Shown here piece after piece: positions 31,683-40,722 of a stretch of DNA of 64,000 nucleotides (position 1 is its first letter; every line of letters starts with the position of its first letter). The DNA comes from Actinomycetota bacterium. GTDB lineage: Bacteria > Actinomycetota > Geothermincolia > Geothermincolales > RBG-13-55-18. Below the pieces are notes generated by a model. It made no database searches and was not told where the DNA came from. It saw only the letters and a list, made by a program, of their open reading frames with translations. The position numbers were made by a program, and so were the translations under genes. Where the stretch lies: assembly GCA_040757835.1 (NCBI GenBank), contig JBFLWJ010000012.1:1-64000 (forward strand), read 5' to 3'.

Positions 31683-32816
31683 CTATACTCCACTGATGGT
31701 CTCGATGAAAGCCTGCAGCCGGGTGCGCAGCTGGCCGCGGGAGAACGACTGCAGCTCCGTCTCCAGCACCAGCGAGGGCACGTCCAGCTCGTCCTGCAGG
31801 CGCTCTCTCAGGTAAGGCACGTCGAAGAGGTGCGGCTCGCAGAAGGACTGCAGGAAGAAGACCACTCCCCTGGCGCCGCTGTCCTGCACCTGCCGCAGCA
31901 TGTGCTCGGCGCGGTCCTCGATGCACTGGTGCTTGGCGGGGCAGTTGATCCTCCCCCACATGCGCCGGGCCAGCGCCTCCTCCGGGGTGTCCGCCTCGTC
32001 CACGTAGTTATCGAAATAGCGGTGGCCGCTGCAGAGGTCGTCGTCCACCACCTCCGCCCCCAGCTCCATGAGCAGCTCCATGAGGTCCGGGGTGGTGCAG
32101 GTGCTGCCGCTTACGAAGAGAGGGGTCTTTCCGTTACCCGCCGCCTTGCCCGTGTCCAGACCCTCCAGCAGCTCGTGCAGCATCTCGTTGTGCTTCTCGC
32201 GGCGCATCCAGAACCCGGCGGTCACGACTGCGGTGGCCGAAAGACCGTCGATGGCGCCGGGGCTCGAGGCGCGCAGCTTGTAGAGGCGGTCGGCCAGGCG
32301 CCGGTTGCGGTTGTAGATATGGATGCTCTCCTCCAGGGCGTCGTCCCAGATGGACTCGCCGGTGTACTCTTCCACGCTGTGGCGGAAGCGCCGCACCTCC
32401 TCCTCCAGGAAGGGCAGGGAGACCTCCTCTCCCATGCGGATGGGGAGAACCAGGTCGCCGTGGAAGGGGAAGTCCGTGTTGCGGCGCCAGATGTCCGAGA
32501 GGCGCATCATGGTGTCGCAGGTCTGCACGAAGACCGCGCCCTCCAGGTAGTCCAGCTCGCCGGCAAGGGCCATGTCCAGGTCGGTGCGGGCCAGGGAGCA
32601 GCAGTAAGCCTGCAGGTGGGCGTCGGCATGGGTGATGGTGCGCACCGAACCCATGAGGCGCACCGGCGTGAACCCCGCCGCGTGGATGATCTCCTCCGGG
32701 GTGTAAGAACAGAACACCGCCATGGGTTTTTGGCCCTCGTCCCTGAGCCTGGCCAGGTGCGGGTAAGGGTCCCGCCACAACTCCATGCACTCATCGATTA
32801 TGGCCTGGACGTCCAT
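31683..32816 (-). CDS. 2-hydroxyacyl-CoA dehydratase/benzoyl-CoA reductase-like subunit (BcrC/BadD-like)
   Basis: 377 residues, ATG preceded by AAAGGAG. HGD-D family, shorter subunit type: MAVFCSYTPEEIIHAAGFTP, CCSLARTDLDMALAG, FVQTCDTMMRLSDIW, FVSGSTCTTPDLMELL and FFLQSFCEPHLFDVPYL, with several Cys placed as cluster ligands. It forms the heterodimer with the product of the next gene (30293). In known systems each subunit holds one cluster. Whether the substrate is an aromatic or aliphatic CoA ester cannot be judged from this sequence. Confidence 0.87.
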   Translation of the reverse strand: MDVQAIIDECMELWRDPYPHLARLRDEGQKPMAVFCSYTPEEIIHAAGFTPVRLMGSVRTITHADAHLQAYCCSLARTDLDMALAGELDYLEGAVFVQTCDTMMRLSDIWRRNTDFPFHGDLVLPIRMGEEVSLPFLEEEVRRFRHSVEEYTGESIWDDALEESIHIYNRNRRLADRLYKLRASSPGAIDGLSATAVVTAGFWMRREKHNEMLHELLEGLDTGKAAGNGKTPLFVSGSTCTTPDLMELLMELGAEVVDDDLCSGHRYFDNYVDEADTPEEALARRMWGRINCPAKHQCIEDRAEHMLRQVQDSGARGVVFFLQSFCEPHLFDVPYLRERLQDELDVPSLVLETELQSFSRGQLRTRLQAFIETISGV

Positions 32817-33137
32817 GACGCTCCTTTCATAAACGCTGGCGCTTACGGTCGCTTGATTAATACGTCTATTCTATCCATTGCCGCCCGTATATTACAGTGC
32901 CGGGTGGCTACACAGAAGCGGGCTCGTCCGGTCCCTCCAGACCCCCAGGACGGGCACGGGGATCCATCCCGCCTCGAACCCGGCTTCTGGTATGATCCCC
33001 AGACTTGAAGGGCTTACAGCGATGCATGGGATGCAGAACCGGGACTAGCATTTCAAGCCGGATTGTCTGATATACTTTTCGCAGCACGAAGGGCGTGTGG
33101 GAAGTACAGTGCACCAAGGATGCAAGGGGGTTTGGGG
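32817..33137. other. Divergent promoter region
   Basis: About 320 bases between the oppositely directed starts of the dehydratase-like subunit and the surface protein. It is AT-richer near 32850-32900 (TTGATTAATACG, TATATTACAG), where promoters are likely. A CGTCC/GGACG inverted pair lies around 32926-32955. No gene is seen. Confidence 0.4.
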
Positions 33138-34952
33138 ATGAGGAAGAGTACCTTCACTGGCCGCGTTCGTATCCAGAGGAACAGGGGCACGATACCTTTC
33201 CTTGTGCTGTTTGTTTCCCTGGCCGCGCTCATCATGCCCATGGCCTATAACGTTCCAACAGCCCGGGCGGCCTCCTCAATGGCTGTCCCCCACATCGATA
33301 GCATCAACCCCGAAAAAGCGACGACCGGGGAAAAGGTTGAGATAACAGGGTCTGGGTTTGGCCCAACCCGGGGGACGGCATATGTGCAATTTGGCGCTTA
33401 TCAGGCACTCCAGTATGTGAGCTGGTCGGATACACGAATAGTGGTAAAGGTCCCCAACCAGGTATTGAGCGATACGAACGCCAGGGAGATAGATGTCAGG
33501 GTCTATCGCGATGGATACTCCAATGCAGTAGAGCTAAAGGTCCTCCCGCATGGATTGGGACTCGCGGAAGGTTACACTGGTAATGGCTTCCAGGAATTCC
33601 TCTGCATAGGTAATCAAAATGATTGTGGTGCCCTGGTCGAGGTCTATTACTTCTTCCCGGACAACACCTATCTGTTTGAGACTTTCACTATGTCCACGAT
33701 GTCGCGCAGGACCATCAACGTCAACGCTTCTATCAACCCTTACTTCGAAAACGGCAGCGAGGTCTCCGTGGTTGTCTATTCAAACGTAGAAGTGGTGGTC
33801 GAGCGCCCGATGTACTTCATCTATAACGGATACTGGACCGGGGGCCATGACGTCGTGGCCTCACCTTATCTGAGCAAGTTCTGGTTTTTCGCCGAAGGCT
33901 ATACCGGTCCGGGATTCGACGAATATGTGTGTGTCCTCAACTATAATGATGCTCCCAGCAATCTCACTTTCCATTTCCAGACTGCGCATGATGGGGAGAT
34001 AGACAAGACAGCTAGTGTACCAGCGGCCTCGCGGCGCACCTTCCGAGTGAACGACCTGCTGGGACAGGGCTACGAATGCTCCCTGCTACTTGAGTCCGAC
34101 CAGTATGTGGTGGCCGAACGCACCGTGTACTTTGACTACCTGGGGACAGGCAACCATCATTGGGAGGGCGGCCACTGCGTGATGGGTCAGCCGTTCGTCT
34201 CGAAGGAATACTACTTCGCGGAGGGCACCACCCGCTCTGGCTTCGAGGAATGGATCACTATCCAGAACCCCTTCACCGACACGATAACGGTGAACGCCAC
34301 CTACCAACTCGGCGAGGGCCAGGGGGAACCTGTGAAGCGTAGCTACACCATTCCGCCGGAGACCAGGCACACCATCTACGCCTACGACGTGGTGGGAGCG
34401 GAAAAGGATGTCTCAGTTAAACTGATATCCGACTCCTATTTCCTCGCCGAGCGCCCCATGTACTTCAGCTACACCGCCGGTGGGGCTCCTTGGGAGGGGG
34501 GACACTGCGTCATTGGCGCCGACATACTCTCCACGGAGTGGTTCTTCGCCGAGGGCTACACGGGAACAGGTTTTCACGAATGGATCTGCTTGCAGAACCC
34601 CGGTAACGAGGATGCCGATGTATTCATGGTATTCCTCAACCCTTCAAGCGATTCCGCAATCAGAGAAGTCATGGTCCCCGCCAGAAGCAGAAAGACCATC
34701 TTCGTCAACGGCGGTATCGGATACAATCAGGAGCTATCATGCTGGCTGTTTGTTGCTTCTGGCCCCCCGATTATGGCCGAGCGTCCAATGTATTTCAATT
34801 ATAACGGCTGGGACGGCGGACACGACGTGGTTGGGTACAACCTCGACCCTCCGCTGGCAAGTTCCTCGAGCTTCAAGACAGCCGGCCTTGCACAGACCAA
34901 ACTCCTGCGTGACCACGCATGGGAACCGGCAGGATTGAGGCGTAATCCATAA
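33138..34952 (+). CDS. Secreted TIG-domain surface protein with four FAEGYTG repeats
   Basis: 604 residues from ATG 33138 (G-rich site upstream). Signal peptide ending near TARAAS (residue 45), then an IPT/TIG domain (residues about 51-136; SINPEKATTGEKVEITGSGF) and four repeats of roughly 105 residues starting near 142, 249, 357 and 467. Each repeat opens with (Y/F)FAEG(Y/T)TxxGFxE(W/Y) and closes with ERPMYFxY and GGH(D/C)V. The last part has no sorting signal or membrane anchor. I infer a secreted or wall-associated beta-sandwich array. Repeats like these, when fused to signal peptides, occur in several actinobacterial surface proteins of unknown role. GC content is a little lower than that of its neighbours. 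Confidence 0.78.
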   Translation: MRKSTFTGRVRIQRNRGTIPFLVLFVSLAALIMPMAYNVPTARAASSMAVPHIDSINPEKATTGEKVEITGSGFGPTRGTAYVQFGAYQALQYVSWSDTRIVVKVPNQVLSDTNAREIDVRVYRDGYSNAVELKVLPHGLGLAEGYTGNGFQEFLCIGNQNDCGALVEVYYFFPDNTYLFETFTMSTMSRRTINVNASINPYFENGSEVSVVVYSNVEVVVERPMYFIYNGYWTGGHDVVASPYLSKFWFFAEGYTGPGFDEYVCVLNYNDAPSNLTFHFQTAHDGEIDKTASVPAASRRTFRVNDLLGQGYECSLLLESDQYVVAERTVYFDYLGTGNHHWEGGHCVMGQPFVSKEYYFAEGTTRSGFEEWITIQNPFTDTITVNATYQLGEGQGEPVKRSYTIPPETRHTIYAYDVVGAEKDVSVKLISDSYFLAERPMYFSYTAGGAPWEGGHCVIGADILSTEWFFAEGYTGTGFHEWICLQNPGNEDADVFMVFLNPSSDSAIREVMVPARSRKTIFVNGGIGYNQELSCWLFVASGPPIMAERPMYFNYNGWDGGHDVVGYNLDPPLASSSSFKTAGLAQTKLLRDHAWEPAGLRRNP

Positions 34953-35104
34953 GAGCCAGTCGTGCTCGCTCAAGACCGTATGCCTTCACTGGCCAGCGAT
35001 GAGGATGTGATGACATCATCCACAGATGCGCTTGCGGCGTTTCGGGCTTGTTGGGATCGCCACGCTTCGCTCGCGATGACAGGACTTGGAGCCATACAGA
35101 TAAT

Positions 35105-35198
35105 GGGGTCATCCTGCTGACATGTGACATCCTGACTGCATTGATTACCAGGGCTCTCCTCGCATTTACAGACGATGGGGTCAGGGACTGACCCCATC
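35105..35198. repeat. GGGGTCAG-family type A element, degenerate, ending in a perfect hairpin
   Basis: GGGGTC at 35105 and CTGACATGTGACAT at 35117-35130 match type A arms. The right end is a perfect 11-base-pair hairpin (GATGGGGTCAG and CTGACCCCATC around GGA) at 35174-35198, overlapping the stop codon of the ferredoxin gene. A separate segment at 35054-35082 (GGGATCGCCACGCTTCGC and following) looks like another dispersed repeat, judged by style only. Confidence 0.7.
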
Positions 35199-35808
35199 AG
35201 TTGCCTTGCTTGCCTCCGCCGCCGGATCCGGTGGGGGCGGTGCCCGGGGGATAGACCACGATGGCAGGGTCGGGGCAGGTGACGCAGGTGTTCTGGCAGG
35301 CGCCGCAGCCGGTGCACTTTTCCGCGTTGACGCGCGGCCTGCCCCGGGAATCGACCTCGACGGCGCCGTAGGAGCAGCGCTCGTAGCAGACCAGGCACTC
35401 CTTGCCCTCATTCCAGGCGATGCATTTCGAGCGGGTCACCGCCGCGGTGCCGATGCGTACGTCCTTGTCGGCGGGCCGGCTTATGGCGCCAACCGGGCAA
35501 GCCTGCGCGCAGGCGCGGCCGCACAGCTCGAACTCGCACTTGGCCAGGGCGGGACTGAAGCGCGGCGTCCACAGCTTGCTGGTGCCGAACTCGCGCGGCG
35601 CGGGCTCGAGGCACTGCGTCAGGCAGGCGCGCACGCATTCCCCGCAGCGCATGCAGCGCACGGTGAAATCCACCTCGTCCTGGGCGCCCGGTGGCCGCAA
35701 CAGTATGCCGCCCCCCTGGTCGCGCAAAAAGCCGTAGGCGAAGAGGGCCGCTGCCCCGCCCACGCCCAGGGCTAGGAAGTCGCGCCGCCCTATCTTCAGG
35801 TCTCGCAT
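35197..35808 (-). CDS. Tat-exported multi-cluster ferredoxin
   Basis: 203 residues from ATG 35808, preceded by GGAGGGGG and overlapping the upstream stop by 13 bases. Twin-arginine signal GRRDFLALGVGG followed by a hydrophobic stretch. Then a string of Fe-S motifs: CMRCGECVRACLTQCLEP, CGRACAQACPVGA, CLVCYERCSYGAV and CTGCGACQNTCVTCPDPA, enough for about four [4Fe-4S] clusters. It should work outside the membrane as an electron carrier for the NapH-like protein encoded just upstream. The stop codon is inside a repeat hairpin. Confidence 0.88.
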   Translation of the reverse strand: MRDLKIGRRDFLALGVGGAAALFAYGFLRDQGGGILLRPPGAQDEVDFTVRCMRCGECVRACLTQCLEPAPREFGTSKLWTPRFSPALAKCEFELCGRACAQACPVGAISRPADKDVRIGTAAVTRSKCIAWNEGKECLVCYERCSYGAVEVDSRGRPRVNAEKCTGCGACQNTCVTCPDPAIVVYPPGTAPTGSGGGGKQGN

Positions 35809-36704
35809 GTCAGCGCCCCCTCCAGCTCGTCCTGTCCATGACGCGACGTGCCCGATCCCAGCACCCGCGCCCCCATGACGCGCAGCGACAGCGCTCCCTC
35901 CACGGGGCACGCGGCAACGCACTCGCCGCACAGGGCGCAGTCGGCGATGGCCAGGCGCCCCGTCTTCGCGCTGTCCGCCACCTCCGGGATGCCGAAGGGG
36001 CAGGCGCAGGAGCACTTGCCGCAGTGGATGCAGGCTTCCTCGTCCTTGACCAGGGCCAGGGGGCTGGCCTTGGCCGGCAGGCGCGAGCCCGCCATGCTCG
36101 CCAGCGAGAGGCATGCCCCGAGCGGGCACATCTCCTGGCACCAGAAGCGAGGTCCCACCACCACCGCCAGGACCACCAGGGCGATGAACAGGAATGGCAC
36201 GCTGCCGAAGAGCACGAAGAGCACGGCGCGGTTGGCGATGACCAGGGGATCGAAGATCCAGATGGCGTTGATCCCGAGCACGTAGAGGAGCAACAGTATC
36301 CCCAGGAAGATATATTTCAGGCGGATGCGGCGGTCATCGGCGCCGATGGTGCGGCCGAAGATGTCCTTCGGTCGCAGGCGCGACATCTTCCTGGGGCGCC
36401 GGTCCTCGAGGGATGGGAGCATCTCCAGGCCGGACCCCAGGGGGCAGACCCAACCGCAGAAGAAGCGGCCGCTCAGCAACGTGAGTCCCAGCAGTATCCA
36501 GGCGGGTAGCAGGTAGAGCCAGATCCCGCTCTCCCACGCCGCCGAGAAAGCCGCCAGTGGGTCGGTGCGCAGGAAGAGGTTCTCCACGGGCCTGCTGCTG
36601 GGCGGATAGGCCGCGGCCCACGCGGAGGCGATGAAGAGAGCGATGAAGGCTGCCTGCACCCCCCTGCGGATCCAGTGCACGCCGCGGCGGCAGCCCTTTT
36701 TCAC
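35796..36704 (-). CDS. NapH/NosR-like membrane polyferredoxin
   Basis: 302 residues from GTG 36704, which overlaps the stop of the DUF362 gene by four bases (GTGA) with GGAGG upstream. Several membrane helices carry the CxxxCP pairs FFCGWVCPLGSG and FWCQEMCPLGAC on their ends, and the C-terminal part holds two ferredoxin motifs (CIHCGKCSCACPFG, CALCGECVAACPVEG). This matches NapH-type quinol or electron-transfer proteins. Together with the Tat ferredoxin and DUF362 protein it forms a compact export-linked electron-transfer operon. Confidence 0.87.
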   Translation of the reverse strand: MKKGCRRGVHWIRRGVQAAFIALFIASAWAAAYPPSSRPVENLFLRTDPLAAFSAAWESGIWLYLLPAWILLGLTLLSGRFFCGWVCPLGSGLEMLPSLEDRRPRKMSRLRPKDIFGRTIGADDRRIRLKYIFLGILLLLYVLGINAIWIFDPLVIANRAVLFVLFGSVPFLFIALVVLAVVVGPRFWCQEMCPLGACLSLASMAGSRLPAKASPLALVKDEEACIHCGKCSCACPFGIPEVADSAKTGRLAIADCALCGECVAACPVEGALSLRVMGARVLGSGTSRHGQDELEGALTCET

Positions 36705-37702
36705 GCGCTCACCTCCGTGACCCCCAGGGAGGCGAAGTCGGTGGTGCCCACGCCGAGCTGCTGGCCGTAGGTGAGGTAGCCTATCTCCGACGGCGCCCTG
36801 TTGAAGAGGGAGCAGCAGTAGGAGTCGGCGGCAACGGGGTCGGTGGCGATGACGATCAGCCCCGGGTTGGCAACCGTGCCCGGGCCGCCGGGGCCGTGGT
36901 CCAGAAGTATGTTGGTGGCGTCGGAGATGACCAGGGCCGGCCTAACCACCGTGTTTATCTCGGCGATGGCCCGCTGCAGTTCGATATCGTGGAACCTCCC
37001 CATGGTCTGGGTGATGCCGATGAAGTTCTTCATGGCCATGGAGAGCTTGGCCCCGCTGTGGTGTTTGACCTTGGGCATGTTGACGATGACGTCGGCCTCG
37101 AATATCTCCTCCAGGATGCCCGCGGACGGGAGGGCGGTGGCCCCGGGGATGGGCACGATGCGCGCCGCGCCAGGCTTCTTCACCGCGTAGATGACCAGCT
37201 CGGCCCCTGCCGCCTTCGCCGCCGGACCGATGCCGTTCTTCTCCACTGTCTGGTCGGGGAGGTCCTGCAGGATATGGTCGAAGACGGTGACCCTGGAGGC
37301 ACCTGCTGCCAGGAGTTGCCGCACCGCCTCCGCGACCAGTTCCGGGTTGGTTGTGGTGGCGTCCTCGGGGGCACGCGCGAATGCCGCGTTCACCTTTATG
37401 AGCACCTTCTTGCCCGCGAGACCCATGGCCGCCATGCCTCCCCATGTCTCCAGGCCCCTGCGCAGCATGAGCGAGGGATCGCTTCCCTTCGCCACCACCA
37501 GGCCCTTTGCAGGCGCGGTAGCGGCGGCCGGGGCCGGGATCTCCCCGGCAGTGGCGGCGGGCCCCTCGTCCACGGGACAGGTCTCGTTGGTGCCGTTCCC
37601 ACAACCGGGAATGGCGGAGACGATATAGAGAGCCCCGAGCCCGGCTGCAACGCCTCCGGCCTTACCCAGGAATTTCCTTCTGTCCATCTCCTGCAAGCTC
37701 AT
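36701..37702 (-). CDS. Tat-exported DUF362 protein
   Basis: 333 residues from ATG 37702 with GAGGAG upstream (a GTG one codon earlier is possible). Twin-arginine signal DRRKFLGKAGGVAAGLGALY, then a Pro/Ala linker, then DUF362 with VLIKVNAAFARAP, VNMPKVKHHSGAKLSMAMK and LVISDATNILLDHGPGG. DUF362 proteins commonly travel with ferredoxins and membrane polyferredoxins. The reaction is unknown; the exported form here is unusual compared with cytosolic copies. First gene of the three-gene operon ending at 35197. Confidence 0.85.
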   Translation of the reverse strand: MSLQEMDRRKFLGKAGGVAAGLGALYIVSAIPGCGNGTNETCPVDEGPAATAGEIPAPAAATAPAKGLVVAKGSDPSLMLRRGLETWGGMAAMGLAGKKVLIKVNAAFARAPEDATTTNPELVAEAVRQLLAAGASRVTVFDHILQDLPDQTVEKNGIGPAAKAAGAELVIYAVKKPGAARIVPIPGATALPSAGILEEIFEADVIVNMPKVKHHSGAKLSMAMKNFIGITQTMGRFHDIELQRAIAEINTVVRPALVISDATNILLDHGPGGPGTVANPGLIVIATDPVAADSYCCSLFNRAPSEIGYLTYGQQLGVGTTDFASLGVTEVSA

Positions 37703-37853
37703 CACTCCTCGCGGTGATTATCTCACCCGCGCTCGCTGCTGTCTTTGAGCGGCGTCAGCATGGCCCGCCGTGAGCGTTTGTGCTCCGTTTACTACTGATA
37801 CGCGATTCGAACCGCTCATGTTCACCGGTAAAGGCTCGCGGGCATGATATGCA

Positions 37854-38330
37854 TCATGCCGCCGCGGCCTTGGCCGCCGCCGTCACGGGGTAAGGGGCGG
37901 CCCGGGATGAAGAGACCCCGCCCGTGAGTTGGATGGCGTTCCTGGGGCAGTAGCTTATGCACCTGCCGCAACCGTTACAGGAAGCCCCGATCACCGCCAG
38001 GTCGCCGATTATGGAGATGGCATCGTTGGGGCAGATGCCACGCGCGCACTTGCCGCAGCCGATGCACCGCTCGCTCACCACCACGGCTACGCTGGCGGTC
38101 CCGGTGCTCTGCTCGCTGCCGGCGGCGCTGTCTTCGTTGTTCGGGTTTTTGTCGGCTGTGCCGGGGTCAGCGCTCTGCCCGCCGCCGTAGGCGCTGGATG
38201 TGGTGGCATTGTCGTCTTGAGCGCTGGAGCAAGAGATGAGGTTACCCGCGAGATAGAGCGCTCCCGCCCCCGCGGCCCAGCGGCAACTCTTGATGATGAA
38301 TTCCTTGCGGTCCATCTTCTGCAACTTCAT
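37854..38330 (-). CDS. Exported two-cluster ferredoxin, lipoprotein-like
   Basis: 158 residues, ATG preceded by GGGAGG. Signal-like start DRKEFIIKSCRWAAGAG; the usual second Arg of a Tat signal is Lys. A lipobox-like LISCSS follows near residue 34, then a low-complexity linker, and two Fe-S motifs: CIGCGKCARGICPNDA and CNGCGRCISYCPRNA. Probably an exported electron carrier that serves the DUF362/NapH-like operon next to it, 150 bases away on the same strand. Confidence 0.82.
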   Translation of the reverse strand: MKLQKMDRKEFIIKSCRWAAGAGALYLAGNLISCSSAQDDNATTSSAYGGGQSADPGTADKNPNNEDSAAGSEQSTGTASVAVVVSERCIGCGKCARGICPNDAISIIGDLAVIGASCNGCGRCISYCPRNAIQLTGGVSSSRAAPYPVTAAAKAAAA

Positions 38331-38557
38331 CCCTCCCGATATGCTTCCTTATCACGTAGCTTACCGGTCATGTGATTCTGTTAGCCCTAATCTGCATCAG
38401 AACGGTTAAGTTTCCGTGGGGATCTCGTAGAGAACCGGTAAATTCTTTCACTTCACGTCCCTGCCGTGGATAGACCCCAAGCCTGCACCTCGACCGCCGA
38501 TCGTGGCACCGAACGGGGTCGGGTCTAAAGCGTTCCCCAAGCTTGCCGGGGTGCAGG

Positions 38558-39190
38558 TCAGTCGATGATCTGGTTCTTCACCGCGTAGTGCGCCAGCTCG
38601 GTGTTGGTGCGCATGCCCATCTTTCTGAGCAGGCGCTCTCGGTAGGTGCTGACCGTCTTGTGGCTGATGCCCAGCTGGTCGGCGATCTCCTTTGACTTCA
38701 TGCCGCCGGCGATCATGCACATGACCTGGAACTCGCGGTCGGAGAGGGCCTCGTGGGGCATGCCGTTCGGTGGCCGGTCCAGCTCCTCCGCGAGCTGCTC
38801 CGCGACCTTGAGGCTGATGTACTTGCGGCCGCTGACCACGCGGCGGATGGCGGTGACCAGTTCGTCGGAGACGCTCATCTTGTTGAGGTACCCCGCGGCG
38901 CCCGCCTTGATGGTGCGCGTGGCGAAGTGCTTCTCGTCGTGCACGCTCATTATGAGCACGGGGATGTCCGGGTACATGGCGCGGAGGTCCTTGAGTACGT
39001 CCAGGCCGCTGCGGTCGGGCATGGTGATATCCAGGATGATGACGTCGGGCCTCCGCGACCGCAGCAGCTCCATGAGATCCAGGTAGTTGCCGGCCTGCCC
39101 GCCCACCCGCATGTCGGCCTCTTCCTCCAGGATCCTCTCCAGGCCTTGCCTGACAATGGGGTGGTCATCGAGCACGAAGACCTCGATCAT
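38558..39190 (-). CDS. NarL/LuxR-type response regulator
   Basis: 210 residues, ATG preceded by GCGGAGG. Receiver domain with DD at 8-9, phosphoacceptor Asp in VIILDITMP and Lys in AAGYLNKMS; the C-terminal LuxR helix-turn-helix reads SDREFQVMCMIAGG and SKEIADQLGISHKTVSTYRE. It is the natural partner of the histidine kinase just upstream. Target genes are not evident, though the exported ferredoxin genes lie immediately downstream on the same strand. Confidence 0.93.
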   Translation of the reverse strand: MIEVFVLDDHPIVRQGLERILEEEADMRVGGQAGNYLDLMELLRSRRPDVIILDITMPDRSGLDVLKDLRAMYPDIPVLIMSVHDEKHFATRTIKAGAAGYLNKMSVSDELVTAIRRVVSGRKYISLKVAEQLAEELDRPPNGMPHEALSDREFQVMCMIAGGMKSKEIADQLGISHKTVSTYRERLLRKMGMRTNTELAHYAVKNQIID

Positions 39191-39244
39191 GCACTCATCC
39201 TCCGCAACAGCACCGTGGCCGCGACCCCCGCCTGACCGTATCCC

Positions 39245-40501
39245 CTACAGGGGCACTCGTACCACGACCATCCTTCCTTTACCGCCCGAAGGTATTATTC
39301 CCACCTCGCCACTGAATTTCCCGATGTATTCGCGCATGAAGTCGAGGGAGAGGGGGTCGGCGCGCTGGAGGTCCCGCTCTTCTATGCCTTCCCCCCCGCC
39401 GTCCACCGTCATCACCAGCATGTCTCCCTGCGGCTTCGTCTCCACCTCCACGCGCTGGACCCCCGGCCGCAGCGCCAGGTTGGCCAGGATCTCCTGGAGG
39501 ATGCGGAAGACTGCCGTGCTCTTCTCGAGGTCCAGCGATACCTCTCCCAACGCCTGCTCCACGCGGCTGGGGATCCCCGTCTTATCCTGGAAGTCCGAGC
39601 ACTGCCACTCCATGGCCGCGCCCAGTCCCGCGTCGTCCAGTATGGGCGGCCGCAGCTCCTCGGAGATGGTATTGACCAGCTCCAGCAGTTGGTCCATGAT
39701 GCCGTAGACCTGCCACATGGCTTCCACGGCACCCTCGCCCTCCAGGTAGTCCTTCTCCACGTTCTTTAGGGCCATCTGCAGCACCGTCAGGTTCTGGCCG
39801 ATCTCGTCATGGACGCGATAGGCGGATCGCGACCTCTCCCTTTCCCGGGAGGACTGCAGGAAGAGCGAGAGCGCCTGCAGGCGGCGGTTGGCCGACTCCA
39901 ACTCCACCTCGCGCCCTTCCCCCACCTCTATCTCCCGCTGCAACCGCCGGTTGAGCTGCTCCAGGCTCAGGGTACGCTGCCTCACAGTCTCCTCCAGCTG
40001 CTCCTGGCGGCGAACCAGTTCCCTCTCCATGAGCACGATGTCCGTGATGTCCGTGATCGCCGAGGCCAGACCGTTGAACACCCCATCATCGTCGAAGAGG
40101 GGCTGGGCATTCACGGAGATGGCGATCCAGTGCCGGTCAGGCCGCCACACCATGAGCTTCTGGTCGTAGAGCGCCTGCAGGCTCCGCTTGACACGATGAA
40201 AGATGCGGTCCTGGGGCGCCAGGGGATTGCCGTCCATATCGGTGATGTGCCATTCAGGCGAATGAGAGTAACGGCGCGTGATCTCGTCGAAGCTCAGTCC
40301 CAGGATCTCCTGGGCGCGGCGGTTCGCATAAACGTTGCGCCCCTCGCTGTCGACGACCTGTATGCCGGTGGGAATCAGCCACAACATCCTCTCCAGGCGC
40401 TTGATGTTGTGTATGTCGTGGGTGAAGCCGGGATCGCCAGACGACGTCTCGGCCATCGTGGTCTCTTGCCTCCCTTTCCGCCAGCCGTGTCCCGTCTCCA
40501 T
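39245..40501 (-). CDS. PAS-containing histidine kinase, HisKA_3 (NarX-like)
   Basis: 418 residues from ATG 40501 with GGGAGG five bases upstream. No membrane segments, so a cytosolic sensor. PAS domain about residues 35-155 (IPTGIQVVDSEGRNVYANRR), a coiled coil to about 220, then the phosphoacceptor helix YRVHDEIGQNLTVLQMALK. The ATP-binding domain has an N-box-like EILANLALRPG and VDGGGEG but lacks a clear second glycine loop, which is unusual. Stop is 55 bases before the response regulator start. It probably senses a redox or small-molecule signal through PAS. Confidence 0.88.
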   Translation of the reverse strand: METGHGWRKGRQETTMAETSSGDPGFTHDIHNIKRLERMLWLIPTGIQVVDSEGRNVYANRRAQEILGLSFDEITRRYSHSPEWHITDMDGNPLAPQDRIFHRVKRSLQALYDQKLMVWRPDRHWIAISVNAQPLFDDDGVFNGLASAITDITDIVLMERELVRRQEQLEETVRQRTLSLEQLNRRLQREIEVGEGREVELESANRRLQALSLFLQSSRERERSRSAYRVHDEIGQNLTVLQMALKNVEKDYLEGEGAVEAMWQVYGIMDQLLELVNTISEELRPPILDDAGLGAAMEWQCSDFQDKTGIPSRVEQALGEVSLDLEKSTAVFRILQEILANLALRPGVQRVEVETKPQGDMLVMTVDGGGEGIEERDLQRADPLSLDFMREYIGKFSGEVGIIPSGGKGRMVVVRVPL

Positions 40502-40722
40502 CTATTCCTCCCACCGCAGGTTATGTCCTCTGGTCCGTTCGGAGCGCGCGAATGCCTCCGCGCCTTATCATCCTGATTCCCCTGTGGAAAGCCCGACTAA
40601 CGGGAAGGAGCGAGATCGCCCCAGGTGCCGGAAACGGCCGTTATGTCATCCTCACCCGGGACGCGGCAGGGCGCCGGCGTCCCGTCCGCACCGGATACGT
40701 CGGGGTGTGTCGTAAAAGCCTG

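Noticed and set aside
31455..33008. Long plus-strand open frame opposite the dehydratase-like subunits
   Set aside because: Antisense artefact; it even runs through a non-coding repeat element.
35809..36141. N-terminal extension of the Tat ferredoxin
   Set aside because: It reads the NapH-like gene in another frame; the twin-arginine signal fixes the start at 35808.
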